NCBI GenBank assembly: GCA_964035545.1
Contig: OZ037766.1
Span: forward strand, 13,195,222 to 13,259,221
Reading direction: 5' to 3'
DNA from: Bugula neritina
Lineage: Eukaryota > Bryozoa > Gymnolaemata > Cheilostomatida > Bugulidae
Length of the DNA stretch: 64,000 bases
Part shown: positions 51,499 to 64,000 of the stretch, piece after piece
Layout of the letters: each line of letters opens with the position of its first letter
Position numbering within the stretch: the stretch's first letter is position 1
Notes under the pieces: model-generated
The model's database searches: none
Told to the model about the DNA's origin: nothing
The model's input: the letters and a program-made list of their open reading frames with translations, nothing else
Made by a program: the position numbers and the translations under genes

Positions 51499-52321
51499 TT
51501 ATTTACAAGTCGCTAAAATTTGAGCTTTGGAAAAATTTCTCCTAATAAAAGTGGCGTGGTGAAAAATTACAATTGAAGTTTAAATTAAACAATTGAACTT
51601 CATACTACTCTGTTCAATATTAATTCAACATTTAATGCCAATATAATTATAAAACGATATAAATATTACTTTTATCATAATTTAGTTTTGACGTTTTGGT
51701 ATTGATAAGCAAGCAATTTGAATTGCCAAAATAGTATTGGCTGTAAAAATTGATTGAATCAACAATAAAACAAAATATATAAAAAGTTTGACAATTAACA
51801 CAAAAGGCTTGACTAGTTATTGCATAAATCCACCCATATAATATGCTGCATATACTTGATAAGTAATACAATATGCTTAATATAAAAGAGCTGATGAGTA
51901 CAATATCAATTTTGAATACGCATAATATAACTATAATAATATTATAATGATTATATATATTTTACCCAGCTTATCCCAGTTTTGACAATGTGTAATCTGA
52001 ACAAACATGTAGTGCTCTTACTGCTGATGTTATTGTAATGCAGGGTCTACGAGCTGTAATACATGAATTATTTACATCTGTTTTGATTGGATGCTATAAA
52101 TTGATGCGCAGCATTTTTAGAGGAACCTGGGTTTCAATTGATAATGCAGCTATACTGCTTTTGCTCACAAATTTAAGTCACTGTTACCAGAACAATTATT
52201 TGACCATTCAAGTTTAGCTTGAAAACTGTATGATTTATTTAATGTAGCATTGCTAGAATAATAGCCATTATGCACTCATAACTTATGTATTATATACTAA
52301 TTTATGTTATATAGGCTATTA
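51499..52321. other. Upstream region of PhyH copy 1
   Basis: AT-rich sequence up to the transposon. It presumably holds the promoter of PhyH copy 1, but no TATA box at a convincing distance or other element could be fixed. Confidence 0.4.
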
Positions 52322-52758
52322 CCGTAAAATGGGGTAACTTTGGCCGTTTTGAGACACTTTTTTAGTGTCATATGAACAGACACCAATATACTTTGAAATT
52401 TTTGGTTGCTAAATGAAGCTTATTAACATATGCACTGAATAAAAAAACAATTTGCAATTTGGGACTGCTAGGTCTCCTGTGGTATTAAAAAGAGTAGGTG
52501 GCCAAAGTTATCCTAATTTTGGGGTTACTTTGGCCGCTATTGTCATTTTATATGTGGGTAGCATTAGCAGTACTTGGGGTGGCTTCAGCCAACTAAAAAT
52601 CAAAAAACAGCATTATTTAACTTTACTTTCACCAAATGAATATATTTTAGACACACTGAAAACTGTAAAGTACAATTATTTTATTGAAACCACAACTATG
52701 AGAGGTACACTGTAATAAATGGTAAAAAAGTTTTTATATGTATAAAATATTGAGTAAA

Positions 52759-54555
52759 TCACTGTACAAACATCCCACTGAATGTCATGTGAAAGTCAAA
52801 TATGCCTCTGCGAATTGTGGGCTGTGGCAGCTTTAATAAAATCATATTATTGGTAATTGTGTCTACATCCAGAATGTGCGGAAATGTAAATTTCCCCTGG
52901 GATGTCTTCCTCAGATACATCATAGAGTAAGAGCCTTCTTTAACTTCTTCTACTTTTCCTACATAATTTTTTGTGGACTTGGCTAGCTTGTAGGTTACTA
53001 GTAAATAATCTCCTTCTTTTGGGTCATCCATATCAACACCTGAAATCAACTGCTCAGGACATCCTTCAGCATCATCTGAATCTGAGCTCGACTCCCATCC
53101 TGACACTTCTGAGTTGCTGTCACTGGAAAAATGTTGTGCTCTTTTGTTAGATGATTGAGTTGCTGATACATTTGGGTGGGCATTGTAGTTGATAGGTCTA
53201 GAGTCAATTTCTAAGGATAGTTCAGCTGCACCAATGCTTTTCCCTGACTCTACAGACAGCTTCTTTCGTTTGGTCTTTTGTTGGCAGCCCTTTTCACCAT
53301 ACCTTAAGTTTTCCAGATGATCGATGAAAATTTTTCCAACACTGGATTGAACTTCGTTCAAATTCTCTTCAACACTAGGGAAACGGGAAATGACCACATT
53401 GGGATTAAACGGTGCTATTCCAGTTTTTCTAAAGCCAGATATTACGTTTGACTCACAATTGATTTGAATGGATTCTAATAACAGCTTGAGAAGAGACGGA
53501 AATTTTTCTTTTGTCACCGTCGCATTCCTTCTCCCACCACTTGTCTTCCATTCCGAAAGAATATGTCTCCATTTCATCTTCAAAGGCCTGAAAAATGCTA
53601 CATCGAGTGGCTGACATATATGTGTGGAATTTGGTGGAATGCACACAAACTTGATTTGGTGCTGTTGGCATAAGTTTAGCACATCTTGGTTGAAATGTGA
53701 GCTTAAGTTGTCTCCAATCAAAACTGTTTCCCCTTCTTTCTTTTTCAAATATGGCAATGCGATGCTCCGAAACCAATCCTCAAAACATGGTGCATCAAAC
53801 CAGCCGGATTTGGTGCGGTTATAGCGAGTGTCAGATGGACCCCCAAATGTCCACGAGTCCCACATGTGTTCGGCCTTATACACCACATATGTAGGTAGCA
53901 GCTCACCTGTTGCTGAGCCTGCAAACATTATGCTTGTTGCACTCTTGCTACTTTGCATTGCTCTTTCTGGGTATTTTGAGCCTCTCTGAAATATACATTT
54001 TTTTCTTCCTGGGTCATCTGAAAGATTTGTCTCATCATAATTGATGATGTTGCAGGGAGGTATATCTTTAAGAGTTGTCTCGAGATTTTTGAAATAATTC
54101 CTAATGGCTTTGGGATCAACCATTGCCCGTTTCGGTGCTATGTTTTGGCACAATCTGTGAGACAAGCGATCGCTATGTCTTGTCATAAAACTTCGGCCCC
54201 AGTCAAGTCCAGGGTAATTGCTTTTAAATTGTTTTACACTTCTCCCACGCTTGTCAAGATAGACCTTGACTATCATTCGAAGATCTGTTTTGTCTAATGG
54301 AAATCCCCATTGAGCTAACTTTGTAATATGGTCAACAATGGCTAACTCCTCTACTTGTGTTAACACTGTTTGACGCCCGGGCTTTAGTTTGTGTTTTCCT
54401 GCGGCTCTGTTTTGTAGTGTTCCTCTAGAAACATTATATTTTTTAGCCACTTCCCGTTGAGACTTTCCAGCAGCCAATTCTTTTAAAGCAAGACCAATAG
54501 TTTCCTCAGATACACCATATCTTTGAGATGCTTTTTTCTGATATTTTCTAGGCAT
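52759..54555 (-). CDS. Pogo-like transposase
   Basis: 598 residues in one uninterrupted frame. Residues ~1-55 are a psq-type helix-turn-helix (GKSQREVAKKYNVSRGTLQNR). A second DNA-binding CENP-B-like region follows to ~150. The DDE_1 catalytic core has D in NYDETN (~174), D in LIGDNLSSH (~284) and a third D in CQPLDVAFFRPLK (~319), the DDD form typical of pogo. The C-terminal ~150 residues hold an acidic Ser-rich linker and a conserved tail of unknown role. It starts MPRKYQKKASQ. The open frame and matching ends suggest recent activity. Confidence 0.92.
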   Translation of the reverse strand: MPRKYQKKASQRYGVSEETIGLALKELAAGKSQREVAKKYNVSRGTLQNRAAGKHKLKPGRQTVLTQVEELAIVDHITKLAQWGFPLDKTDLRMIVKVYLDKRGRSVKQFKSNYPGLDWGRSFMTRHSDRLSHRLCQNIAPKRAMVDPKAIRNYFKNLETTLKDIPPCNIINYDETNLSDDPGRKKCIFQRGSKYPERAMQSSKSATSIMFAGSATGELLPTYVVYKAEHMWDSWTFGGPSDTRYNRTKSGWFDAPCFEDWFRSIALPYLKKKEGETVLIGDNLSSHFNQDVLNLCQQHQIKFVCIPPNSTHICQPLDVAFFRPLKMKWRHILSEWKTSGGRRNATVTKEKFPSLLKLLLESIQINCESNVISGFRKTGIAPFNPNVVISRFPSVEENLNEVQSSVGKIFIDHLENLRYGEKGCQQKTKRKKLSVESGKSIGAAELSLEIDSRPINYNAHPNVSATQSSNKRAQHFSSDSNSEVSGWESSSDSDDAEGCPEQLISGVDMDDPKEGDYLLVTYKLAKSTKNYVGKVEEVKEGSYSMMYLRKTSQGKFTFPHILDVDTITNNMILLKLPQPTIRRGIFDFHMTFSGMFVQ

Positions 54556-54805
54556 AGTTATCCTAAAAAATACATTTTACAAGGCAAGTCAAGTTCTAAT
54601 GTAAAAAAAACATTGAAATGGCACACAATTGCTGTGTGGTAGCAAAAATGCATAAATCCTCACGCACTTTCTTCATATTACAAACTCTAAGTTGTTAGAA
54701 AGACAAAAAACATTGCATATATGTTAATCAAATAACTATGCCCTTACAGAAGAATGTACCATGTGTCTGAAGTAGCAGAAAACTCAACATGCTGCTGAAA
54801 CTTAC

Positions 54806-54843
54806 TTTGGGGTAACTTTGGCCATGGCCAAAGTTACCCCAAA
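54806..54843. repeat. 38-bp perfect palindrome upstream of transposase
   Basis: Two head-to-head copies of the transposon's subterminal motif around GGCCATGGCC, ~250 bp upstream of the transposase ATG. A likely transposase-binding site that could also autoregulate the gene. Confidence 0.8.
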
Positions 54844-55246
54844 TTCATCCAAATTTGCACACAGCAATTTAAAAAGGCATGTTTTGATTTTTAATTTCAA
54901 CGAAATTACTAAAATGATAAATAATATGGTTAAATACTTACCAAAGTTCTTTATTTAAAAATAAATGAAAAGTTGAGTTTCTCCAATACCTTCAGATAGA
55001 CGAAAGTTGGACAGTGCTGAAAACCATGTGGTCAAACAAGAAAATTTAAATGGCCAACAGCAAGAATGCAGCAAATGATTATCACAATTATTTTTTAAGA
55101 ATAGGATGCACCAATCTACAATTATTGCAAATATACAATTACAATATCTTTAGACTTCATAGATATAGCACCAGCTACATTTTAAACATTTTTCCAAAAA
55201 CGGCCAAAGTTACCCCAAGTGGCTAAAGTTACCCCATTTTACGGTA

Positions 55247-56027
55247 TAGTATTTCAAGTATAATAATCACTATAATTGCATTAAAGAAATGATCATCAGC
55301 ATTGTATTACATTGTCATTGTATCCAACTGGTCATGTTATTAACAGAAAATGCATACCAAAATAAAAGTAATTCGCCCATTGTGCAAGATTCAAAAGACT
55401 CAGGTGCTCCATATATAACCAGAGTTTAATGCAGGTAACTAACAAATATGTTTTAGTGTTAAATGCAAGGAGTTATTTTCCTCTATCAATAACTAGAATA
55501 TTCTATACAAGTACAAGTGTACCTGTAAATGTCAGATAATATAATGTTTCTAATTATATAGTATAAAAAGCTGCTTAGAATAAATATAAAACCATTAGAA
55601 TTCAGATATGTTCAAATAAATGTGTAAAAAAGCAATATGTGTGCAATTTAGTAGACTACCAATTACAATGAGTGTTCTACCATCTAAAATAATATTGTCG
55701 GAAGTTTTAGTAAGCTTTCCCCTTAAAATTTTGGACTAAACATGTACTAGAGACAAATGGTGACATAAAAACATAATAAGTCTTCCATACTGCGACTTTC
55801 AAAATTAAGTTGTCCCAAAAATTTTGAAATGTATTGTTAATAAAACTATGCCTAATTTGAATAAAATAGACTACTCTACAAATAAAATAACATATCACTA
55901 GAAAATAGCATTGCAGAAAATCGTAAATCTTTTGTAGAAAAAAGAGCTTTCAGCCAAAATAGGTAATTTATTCTAGAATCTAGAAGATGATGCTAGAAGA
56001 TGATGCTTAAATAACTCAACTTTCCTC
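55247..56027. other. Spacer between transposon and PhyH copy 2
   Basis: AT-rich; no gene, repeat or site I can support. Confidence 0.5.
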
Positions 56028-59000
56028 TTATGACAGAGCTGATGCTTCTACTGGATCTGCATAGACATTTCTGGTGCTCTGAATTTCTTTTAAACAAGTT
56101 TTGCTTTTGCAGTCTTTGATAGCAGAGTTTGGAAGCTGAGGTAAAATGAAAGATAAAAAATATATAACAATGAAAATAACACTCCATCAGTGAGGTTAGT
56201 ATTGTAACACTTAAATGGTAAGAGTTTGCTTCATGCATTTAAGCTAGTAGTCCACATTGGGCCATCATCTGAAATAAATGCAGCTGTTTTACTTCACCAC
56301 ATGCATGCTTGAAGCAATCAGTGCATAAAAAGATGTTATTTGATTTAAGTCAAAGTGTATAAATATTACCAAAAAACCAATGAGTACATTTTTCGAACAA
56401 ATTTAAATCTTGAAAAAAATTGCAGTATGTTAGTAGCCGACCTATCTGATGAATCAATGTGAGTGAGGTCATCATTTATAGATTAATTGTAAAATGTTAC
56501 AAATAACAATTTCGCTAATATATACTATTCCCTTACCTACATACCATATTAATTGGCTTGTATTTTGGGTGATGATCTATTACAGGGTCATTATTTTTGG
56601 TGTTGTATGCGATCAGATATGCCCATCTTCTTCTATCACTATGGTTCTGATCACTTCTGTGAACAAAATTATTTAGACGGTTATAATTTTAATGTCATAC
56701 GTGGCTATAATTTTATGATATAGAATCAAAATTGCAGAGTATTGACTAGTTTTAGTATTGGAAATATGTAACATGAAAAGTTGTTCATCCCAAAAATAAA
56801 GTAATTACACTATAAATCAAAGGCTAAACAAAAAATTAGAAGCTCCAACTAATTAAAAATCTACATATCTATATCTATCAATATTTTATATTGATACATA
56901 TTAAAGAAGATGCAACTAATCGTTGCTTTAATTGTGGGAGTCTAGCCAACAAAAATTTCGAAAATCAAGTTTGGTTTAAATGAAATAATGTGCGAGTATG
57001 GCATACAAACATACCCTGAGCACTTAACAGTCACTTTACTAGCATTGTTGTGCACTGAGATGATGTACTATATATGCATTATATATGTATACAAGAAAAT
57101 TCTGGCCCAAATTCAGCATTAATTTTGCAGAACAGATTTCAATTTATAAGCAAAAAGATAGAAAATTATGTCACAGCTATAACAATAAAGTAATAGAACC
57201 AAACAACAACAAACTGGGTATAACTTTTAGTAAAGCTAAAGAATTGAGAGTATAACTCCTTATACTGGCATAAATATTATTTTTATAGCACTAGTTTGTG
57301 TCTCCAAGGAGTTTCAGAAATGATAAAAGAACCATATACCGGTTTGAATATTTCATGTATAACAGTTTTACTAAAACATTTTTTCATATGACTTGTACAT
57401 AATTGTGCAAAAAAACTGATTTTTGTAGCATGCATTGAAACAGAATTATTAAAAAATTATATTTAGAATTTGTATCTACCAACACCAAAATAGCTCATTG
57501 TGTATACTATAGACAGAATCACTTCTAAAATTAAGAATTATCCTGCATTGAGAATATAACCCCTTCTATACTGACCTGTGTAAAATATTAGAATGAAAGA
57601 ATAGTGCATCCCCTGCATTCATCTCAACATGACATAATCCTAACTTTTGCTGAAGGTACGAAACTCTGTCTTTATCCGCTCCTGCTTGATCTCCAATCCT
57701 TACATGGTCTATCCGACCAGCTTTGTGAGACTTTGGTACGACCTGTTACAGTATTTTAAATTTAAGATATTACATTCGTTATAACCATAGTGTTATAATA
57801 ACAACAGTAAATTGAGCCTACAATAATGCATTGATGCAAGCTTTCACTCTAATATCAAAGAAATAATTTCATACTCTGTATTATATGCCAACTGTCTCTT
57901 TTGCCAGTATCACTACGATTATACCTATCACAACTGAGAAGATATGGCGAAGCATTTGAAAATCTTTATTGCTTATTGATTAAAAGAAACTCTTTAAATA
58001 TAATATTGCCAAATTTTAAAGTCAAAAATTGCATTAAAAACTACTAGCCTACAACTAGAGACAATTAATACATTATTTTCTGACGAGTTGTGCACATCCA
58101 AATCAACTGCTGCTAATCTCTATACAAATTAGCAGCAGTTGAAGTCTGAAGGACAAATGATTTAATTACGTTGATTATATTATTTTCAAGCTGTCCCAGC
58201 CATTTCTCTGAGGCTATTATCAATTATTATATTAAAACTTGCTCCTAACGATAAATAATTTCGCAATTGAACAAGCAACATTCTTGAGTACTTAAACTAC
58301 TACTGACAGACTACAGGCTTGAATATAAACAGATAAATATTAAATAAAAACAGATCTGTCACGGTATACACAAAGTCAGTTGTTATATAAACTAATTAAA
58401 TATAAACACTACCTTCAGACAGCCGTTGCCTTGATCTGTATCATCTATAGGTATGAACACAGTTCCCATGTCAGGAAATAGGCAGCCATTTTTATACCAA
58501 TACCTACATATTTCAAACAACACAGAACTTGCACTGCAGTATAATAAATAGCCAATAAGTTTGCATAGAACATTCATTTTACGTAGATATTTTTATTGTG
58601 CCATCTATCAGAGCATTACCAAAAGGGTGCAATTAATTATGTTACCCATAATCTTGGTGCCAGGTATGAGCTCCTCCAGTTTTAGCATCTTTCATAATCA
58701 ACTTGGCATGATAGTGATAAACCTCATCCTTCAGTAACTAAAATATAGATAATAGTGCCAATTGATTAAAAACTTCAAGAAATCTCTGTGTTGGAGACAT
58801 AAAAAATATTTCTATACAAAAGGTTCCTATGTAGAACATAAGTTAAATATTACTATGACTCTAATTGTATCTAACATTATAAACAGGGCCATATTAGAAG
58901 AATAAAACATGCTTATATACACTATCACAAGTATTTAAAAATATAACTCTTATTTTAACTAATATTATAAACAGGGCCATATTAGCAGAGTAAAATATGT

Positions 59001-59409
59001 TATATACTTGAAATTAAGCTGAAATTAAACACCTTCTGAAATGTCCCAGCAACTTTTTCAGATCTGGAAATCACTCCAGTGATGTCATCAGCAAGCTCTT
59101 CCCATAATGCAATTTTAGCACTTCTGCCTTCCCCTACAAATATTCAAGATAGTAAAGACAAACTGGTGACACAATTGGTTAATTGCCGATAATAAAATAC
59201 TGAGAACCATTACTAACCATCCTGTCTCCCATAACAGGAAGACAACAGATCTGAGTCATTCTCAACAGTTTGGCGTAGCAGCATTATCTCTTGGTTGTCC
59301 AACAGCTTTCTACAAAATGAGCTAAACATGTTATTACGTAATATTTAGCTTTTGCAATATACATGGGTGTGTGCGTGTACACACACACACGCATGCACAC
59401 ATATATATG

Positions 59410-59440
<31 letters not shown>

Positions 59441-59604
59441 TAAGGAATGAATTGAACAGTGTTATAAAATAGCAGTGAAACTCCCAGAACTAGCAGCTGA
59501 TGCTAGTACCTCACTAAAATGCATCCAAAGTTTTGAAAATCCAGAATTACTTCTTCAGTAACATCAAACCCATCATCTCCAGCGAGATATTCGGGCAAGC
59601 TCAT
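56028..59604 (-). CDS. Phytanoyl-CoA dioxygenase (PhyH) family protein, copy 2
   Basis: Eight exons in transcription order: 59604-59510, 59309-59218, 59133-59033, 58737-58646, 58503-58413, 57742-57576, 56656-56545, 56135-56028; 285 residues, same phases as copy 1. The metal ligands are kept (WHQDYG and the distal [10 protein letters not shown]), as is DRRRW. Exons 4-7 are nearly identical to copy 1, whereas exons 1-3 and 8 have diverged; the C-terminus after LPNSAI is unrelated. Here the intron after exon 6 has a normal GT donor. Probably an active paralog with a different N- and C-terminus; substrate unknown. Confidence 0.9.
59368..59442. repeat. AC/AT microsatellite
   Basis: Runs of (CA)n, (TGTA) and (AT)n inside the first intron of PhyH copy 2. 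Confidence 0.9.
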
Positions 59605-62490
59605 GATAGTATAACCTAAAACTAGCAAATTCCAAGTATATAAAAATGATAACAGTAAATATTAAGTATTTTAAAATGTTCAAGTACGGTTATGAGTATC
59701 TGTAAAGTTTCATAAATTTCATCAACACACTCCGGGTACAAAATCACTTAGTTCTGTGAAATGTAAGGTAGACAAAAAAGGAATTTGAATTATTATTTTC
59801 ACAAATATTCAACTAATCAAAACAAAAACATAACGAATCCGTATATTTATATTGCCTTTAATCTACACCATGTCCTAAATATGCCCCAATTTTAAGAACC
59901 ATAAACTTAAAGTAAAAGTTTAATGAAAGCGTTTGCTGATCAATAAAACTAAAAGTAAATAGAAACTGAAATGTAGTTAGAGTTATTGTAAGTGTATTAC
60001 ATTTGTATAACTTAGTTGTTAACTATAAGTACTACTTATTACTATTAGCATAAGTATTGCTATTACTATTAGTATTACTATTAGTAATACTAATAGTATA
60101 ACTAATTAACTTATAAGTATAACTATAACTATAAGATTAAGCATTGCAATTAATGAATTATGTTTATAGTTGCTAAATTACTATCAGTTGCTACTCTTAG
60201 TATTACTATTGGTCTTATAGTTATGTATCAGTATTATAACCTTGTTGCAAAGTTATAAAGCTATAACATTTGTCTTTGACAAAAATTTACTAAATTATAT
60301 TTCACCTTAAGCTCGCCGGTTATAGTCTTATAACTCTTATAAGATTCCATCTCCAAATTTTGCGACTGCTAGTACAAGCAGTTTATACTGTAATGAATTA
60401 GAGCCAATTAAAAGCAATATGTCTAGTTATGAAATGTTAGAAGTGAGATAGCGAAAATATATTATCTTTTGTCAACTTAGGGTTATACATTTGCCTTTTA
60501 AGTTAGAGGCTGGTCGTATACGCGGTAGACTATAAGCTAATAGTTCTGGAGGCAATAGGTGACTATGATTGGTTATATTATTATATCGAATGCATAGCGG
60601 CTCAAGTAGAGAGCTTTTGTTCTGATATGTTTCCGTTTGCCGAATAAAGTATTGTCGGTGCCCTCTAGTTCTACTCAAAGACCCGGAGTCGTAGCCACTT
60701 ATTAAGTTTTACCACAATTTATCAACTGGCATAAAAAGTTATTAACAAAATCATTTAGTTTTTTCTTTATAAATTGTAAAATTTTGTTAAGATTGTAAAA
60801 TGTATTTTGTATATGAAATTATTATTTTATTATTGGTATGTAAAATTATTATTTAATTTTTATTCAACTTCTTAACCGTGAGTCAACGTCTGTTTTACTA
60901 ATAAATAAATAACTATTACTAATAGTGATAATTTAACTATTGTCTATTACTAATACTAATAGTATTAGTATTAATATAAGTATAAGACATAAGTATAAAA
61001 TAAACTCAAACTGTAACTGTAAGCATAGTTGAATTAATTTAAACTTCAACTTAAATAACTTTAAGTTGAAGTTAAAAACTAATAAATAATAAATAAATGT
61101 TTATAAGTATTACTATTAGTGTTAGTATAACACCATAAGTATAACTATAAGTGGAACCTAATAATAGTTAGTGTAACTGCAAGTATAATAATACTCATAT
61201 TAATAATAGGATTGTCATTATGATTATGATTAAGTTACTGTTGATGTTATACTTAATTCTTATTCTGATGCTTATAGTTATACTTACTATAGTTATAGTT
61301 ATACTTATAATCACTTACAGTCACACTTACTGTAAGTGTATAACTATAAGATTAAGTTATTTTAAGTTTAAGAAATATTTGATATAATGATATTAAATTT
61401 AATAATTTAAATTGAAATAATAAAATTAAATTAATCTTTTAGGGTTTGGGGATAGGTTTAATAGCTACAAGTAGTAGTACATTGAACAACATAACTTTAA
61501 AAAAAGAACCCTTGAATTTGTTTTAAATACAGTAATACTCATACTGATATTGAATTTGATAGTCATAGTTGATAATATCAATAATATAATTATAATAGTG
61601 CGGTAGAAGTTAGTTAGCTTGAAGTTTTTGATCATAATGCTGTAGTTTATAAGCTTTTATTCTTTCAATTTCTTTTTGTTAGCTATTACTAACTGTTTTG
61701 TAATTAGAATTTAATTTATGTTAATTATGCGCTGTGTATCTTCATACAGCATAAGGTATACTTCTAATAGTTATTGTCATAGAGCATTTTATACAAATTT
61801 ATTAGCCTGAGACCAGAGCAGGTAGGGTAAGTGTAACTTATGAAAAGTTGTAGATTTTTTGGAAAAGCAGAAAGGCACTTTTTATTGTCATTTAAATAAA
61901 TTTCTATTTCCAGAAGATCCAAAAAATACCACAAAAATCCAGAAAAGTGCAGTTAACGTTACGGAAATCTGTCTATCTAGTCATTAATTGACAAGGCGGT
62001 GCCTAATGCTAAAATATAAACTATAGTGGCTAAGATCTTAAGGGCTCAATAGGTTATAAACTTTGCATACCATACATGTAAGTGTTAAACAAAACAGAGC
62101 AAGTCTGCTATTGTTCTAAAAGCCCCTTGCTAAAGCAACATTTTTATATATAATCAAAATGCTTGGAACATGCAGATTTTAACCAACATAGTGTTGTGCA
62201 CACTGTATAAGTTTTACAAACTTCTAAAATTATCATTAAGATATTTTATTTCTCATTAATGTGATCTGTGTGAGGATGAATATTGTAAATAAATTGATTT
62301 TAGAACAAGGCAAATATTTTAAATTGATAAATAAACTGAAAGACATTTTTTCAAAGATAGTAGATCTCAAATAGTACTAGTCATTCATTGTTATCATATT
62401 TTCTGTATACATATAGAGAGTAAATAGTCACATGGTCATTTAGAAAAAAATACATCGCTATATATTTATTGTTTCCAATTTCAGTTCAAT
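59605..62490. other. Intergenic region with low-complexity DNA between PhyH copy 2 and TMEM260
   Basis: Contains degenerate repeats of ACTATTAGTATT/ACTATAAGTATA type at 59990-60240 and 60890-61340. A GC-richer stretch at 60480-60700 holds several CpGs and an inverted CCAAT box (GATTGG at 60567); it could be a promoter for one or both flanking divergent genes. No coding gene is seen. Confidence 0.55.
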
Positions 62491-63844
62491 ATGGTGAAAA
62501 AAGAGGCAAAGCATTCTAAATCTTCAGCTCTAAAACATTCCTTGAGGTGAAGCAATATAGATGATAAACAAATTTCAATTAATGGTCATATTTTCTAACA
62601 AACTATGTTTTTTGCAATACTGCAATTTTATTTATAATACCTCTGCTTACTTTGTCAGTTATAACAATTGAGTGAATGCAACCTACAAATATTGTAAAAT
62701 ACCAGTTTGGCTCAATTTAGAGAGAAGCCAATCGAAGAACCAGACATGGATGATCACTTGAGTGACTTCAAGTTGTATAAAGTAGCTGTATTAATGGGCT
62801 GTGTTGTGTTTATGGTATACTTCTGCACAACGTACCCATCTATTCCTGGGGGTGATTCTGGTAAGTAAAGTGCCCCAGTAGTTTTTCATTTAATGTAATT
62901 GTAGCATAAGTTAATTTTTAACTAAGCCTGGTTTATATGTAATTTGGCCACTTGTTTATTGGAAAACTTAGCTTCAATGTTTAAAACTAGGCAGTCGGTT
63001 TTGTGGCTGCAACTTACTCACTCATAGCATTGAAGTGAAGTCGCAAAAATCAAATTTAGATATAGTTTAATTCTAGACCAAGCGTGATAGGCCAAGGAAA
63101 ATTATTTTAGCTATAGTAGGTTTTTATCCAAATTCAAAAGACTATTTATAATTAATAGTGATAATGAATTAAGTTACAACTTTGAAAGTTGCTGCCTATT
63201 ATTGTTTTATAGTGTAATCTCCTTTCTTTTGATGTCCAAGCCAAAGTTTACAAGCTTCCTCTAAAATATTTAAATGTACTTTCATTAAACATGTGACCTT
63301 TAGTAAATAAGATAAAGGATTTTTACGGCTACTGTTTATCGTTTAATGTAAATATATTTAGTTTAAATATGCTGTGCTGTTTTTGATTTATTATTTTGAA
63401 ATTTTTCACGTTGCATATTATTAAGAAATACTCTGTAATTATATGTTGTGTTATGCATTTTTCAACACTTTTTAAATTGCTCTTTTAAATAAGCCAATAG
63501 AATCTGTTCAAAATTATTATATTTCTAAATTGATTATAATTATAGACGTTATAATTTTTTATAAATTTGATTCATAATAAGGCTTATTTGTTTCAAGCAA
63601 TTTAACAGCATAACTCAGAACAGTTTCATCAAATTATTATGATGTGTGTATAATTATTATTAGGAGAACTACTGTCTGCTGCGTGTGAGGGCGGAGTTGC
63701 CCACCCACCTGGATATCCATTGTGGACCATGCTATCTAGCCTGTTTATACTTATTTCACCAGCCTCACCTGCCTACAGTGTCAATATACTAACCTGCCTT
63801 TGCTCTTCCATTACGTCATCGGTGCTATTCCTCGTATTTTATAG
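62491..63844 (+). CDS. TMEM260: TMEM260 (protein O-mannosyltransferase), first three coding exons
   Basis: Exons 62491-62546, 62721-62860 and 63664-63844, GT-AG, phases joining cleanly; the gene continues past the window. The start gives a basic cytosolic N-terminus (MVKKEAKHSKSS), then a first membrane segment (~residues 44-60) and the hallmark luminal motif YPSIPGGDSGELLSAAC ... GVAHPPGYPLW of the DUF2723/TMEM260 family. A second hydrophobic segment and SPAYSVNIL follow. TMEM260 is a multi-pass ER protein that O-mannosylates IPT domains of plexins and receptor tyrosine kinases such as MET. The family match is strong; the start is the first ATG of an open exon and could be preceded by untranslated exons. 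Confidence 0.9.
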
Positions 63845-64000
63845 GTAAGTCAGCAAGACAACAGCTCCCACACAAGACATTACTGTTCTATGTAAATTTT
63901 ACTCTTACCTTTTCAGGCATTTATTATCTAACTCAAGTGCATGCCCTAATTGTGCTATATGCCCTATATATTGTAGTCCATTTCCCACTTGGTTGGTCAC
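63845..64000 (+). other. Start of TMEM260 intron 3
   Basis: Sequence after the GTAAGT donor; the next exon is not reached. Confidence 0.7.

Larger units (their letters stand above)
52322..55244. mobile_element. Pogo-like DNA transposon, apparently complete
   Basis: Terminal inverted repeats begin CCGTAAAATGGGGTAAC at both ends and are flanked by TA target duplications (52320-52321 and 55245-55246), as for the Tc1/mariner/pogo superfamily. Length is 2923 bp, with one intact transposase gene. The motif GGGGTAACTTTGGCC recurs in both subterminal regions. Confidence 0.92.

Noticed and set aside
53453-54119. Frames overlapping the transposase gene in other frames and strands
   Set aside because: Shadows of the intact transposase frame.
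60000-61340. Telomeric or CRISPR-like repeat array
   Set aside because: Units are degenerate TA-rich words of varying order, with no constant repeat or spacer length and no telomere motif.

Overview
This is a 64 kb piece of a nuclear genome from an invertebrate animal. It is AT-rich, its genes have GT-AG introns of a few hundred bases to over 1 kb, and it carries metazoan gene families (FOXRED2-like, PhyH, TMEM260), a pogo-like DNA transposon and tRNA-derived repeats. The species cannot be named from sequence alone.

Bases 1-4638 are the right-hand part of an integrated virus-like mobile element, cut by the window edge. It has two leftward genes: a DUF8207-like protein, and a fusion of zinc ribbon, parvovirus-type PLA2, DDE integrase and chromodomain. 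It has three rightward genes: an FtsK/A32-type packaging ATPase, a broken virion-type gene, and a repeat-built fibre-like protein. All five start codons sit in a TAAATG context. The right end carries two direct repeats holding six TAATATTAC nonamers and closes with a ~100-nt hairpin resembling a parvovirus telomere. This mosaic is the best candidate here for an under-described system.

Bases ~4740-44745 form a giant inverted duplication with arms of ~18.2 and ~19.9 kb around a ~1.9 kb unique spacer. Each arm has an intact 641-residue FOXRED2-like flavoprotein gene transcribed outward and, near the centre, a Ser/Glu-rich gene transcribed inward. The central gene is intact in the right arm, with 17 copies of a 7-residue repeat, and is a pseudogene in the left arm. 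The rest of the arms has no recognisable gene.

Bases 47911-59604 hold two tandem phytanoyl-CoA-dioxygenase-family genes on the minus strand, eight exons each. Their middle exons are nearly identical and their ends diverged, which suggests gene conversion. An intact 2.9 kb pogo-like transposon lies between them. Simple repeats and low-complexity DNA follow. From 62491 the first three coding exons of TMEM260 run off the right edge, head-to-head with the second dioxygenase gene.
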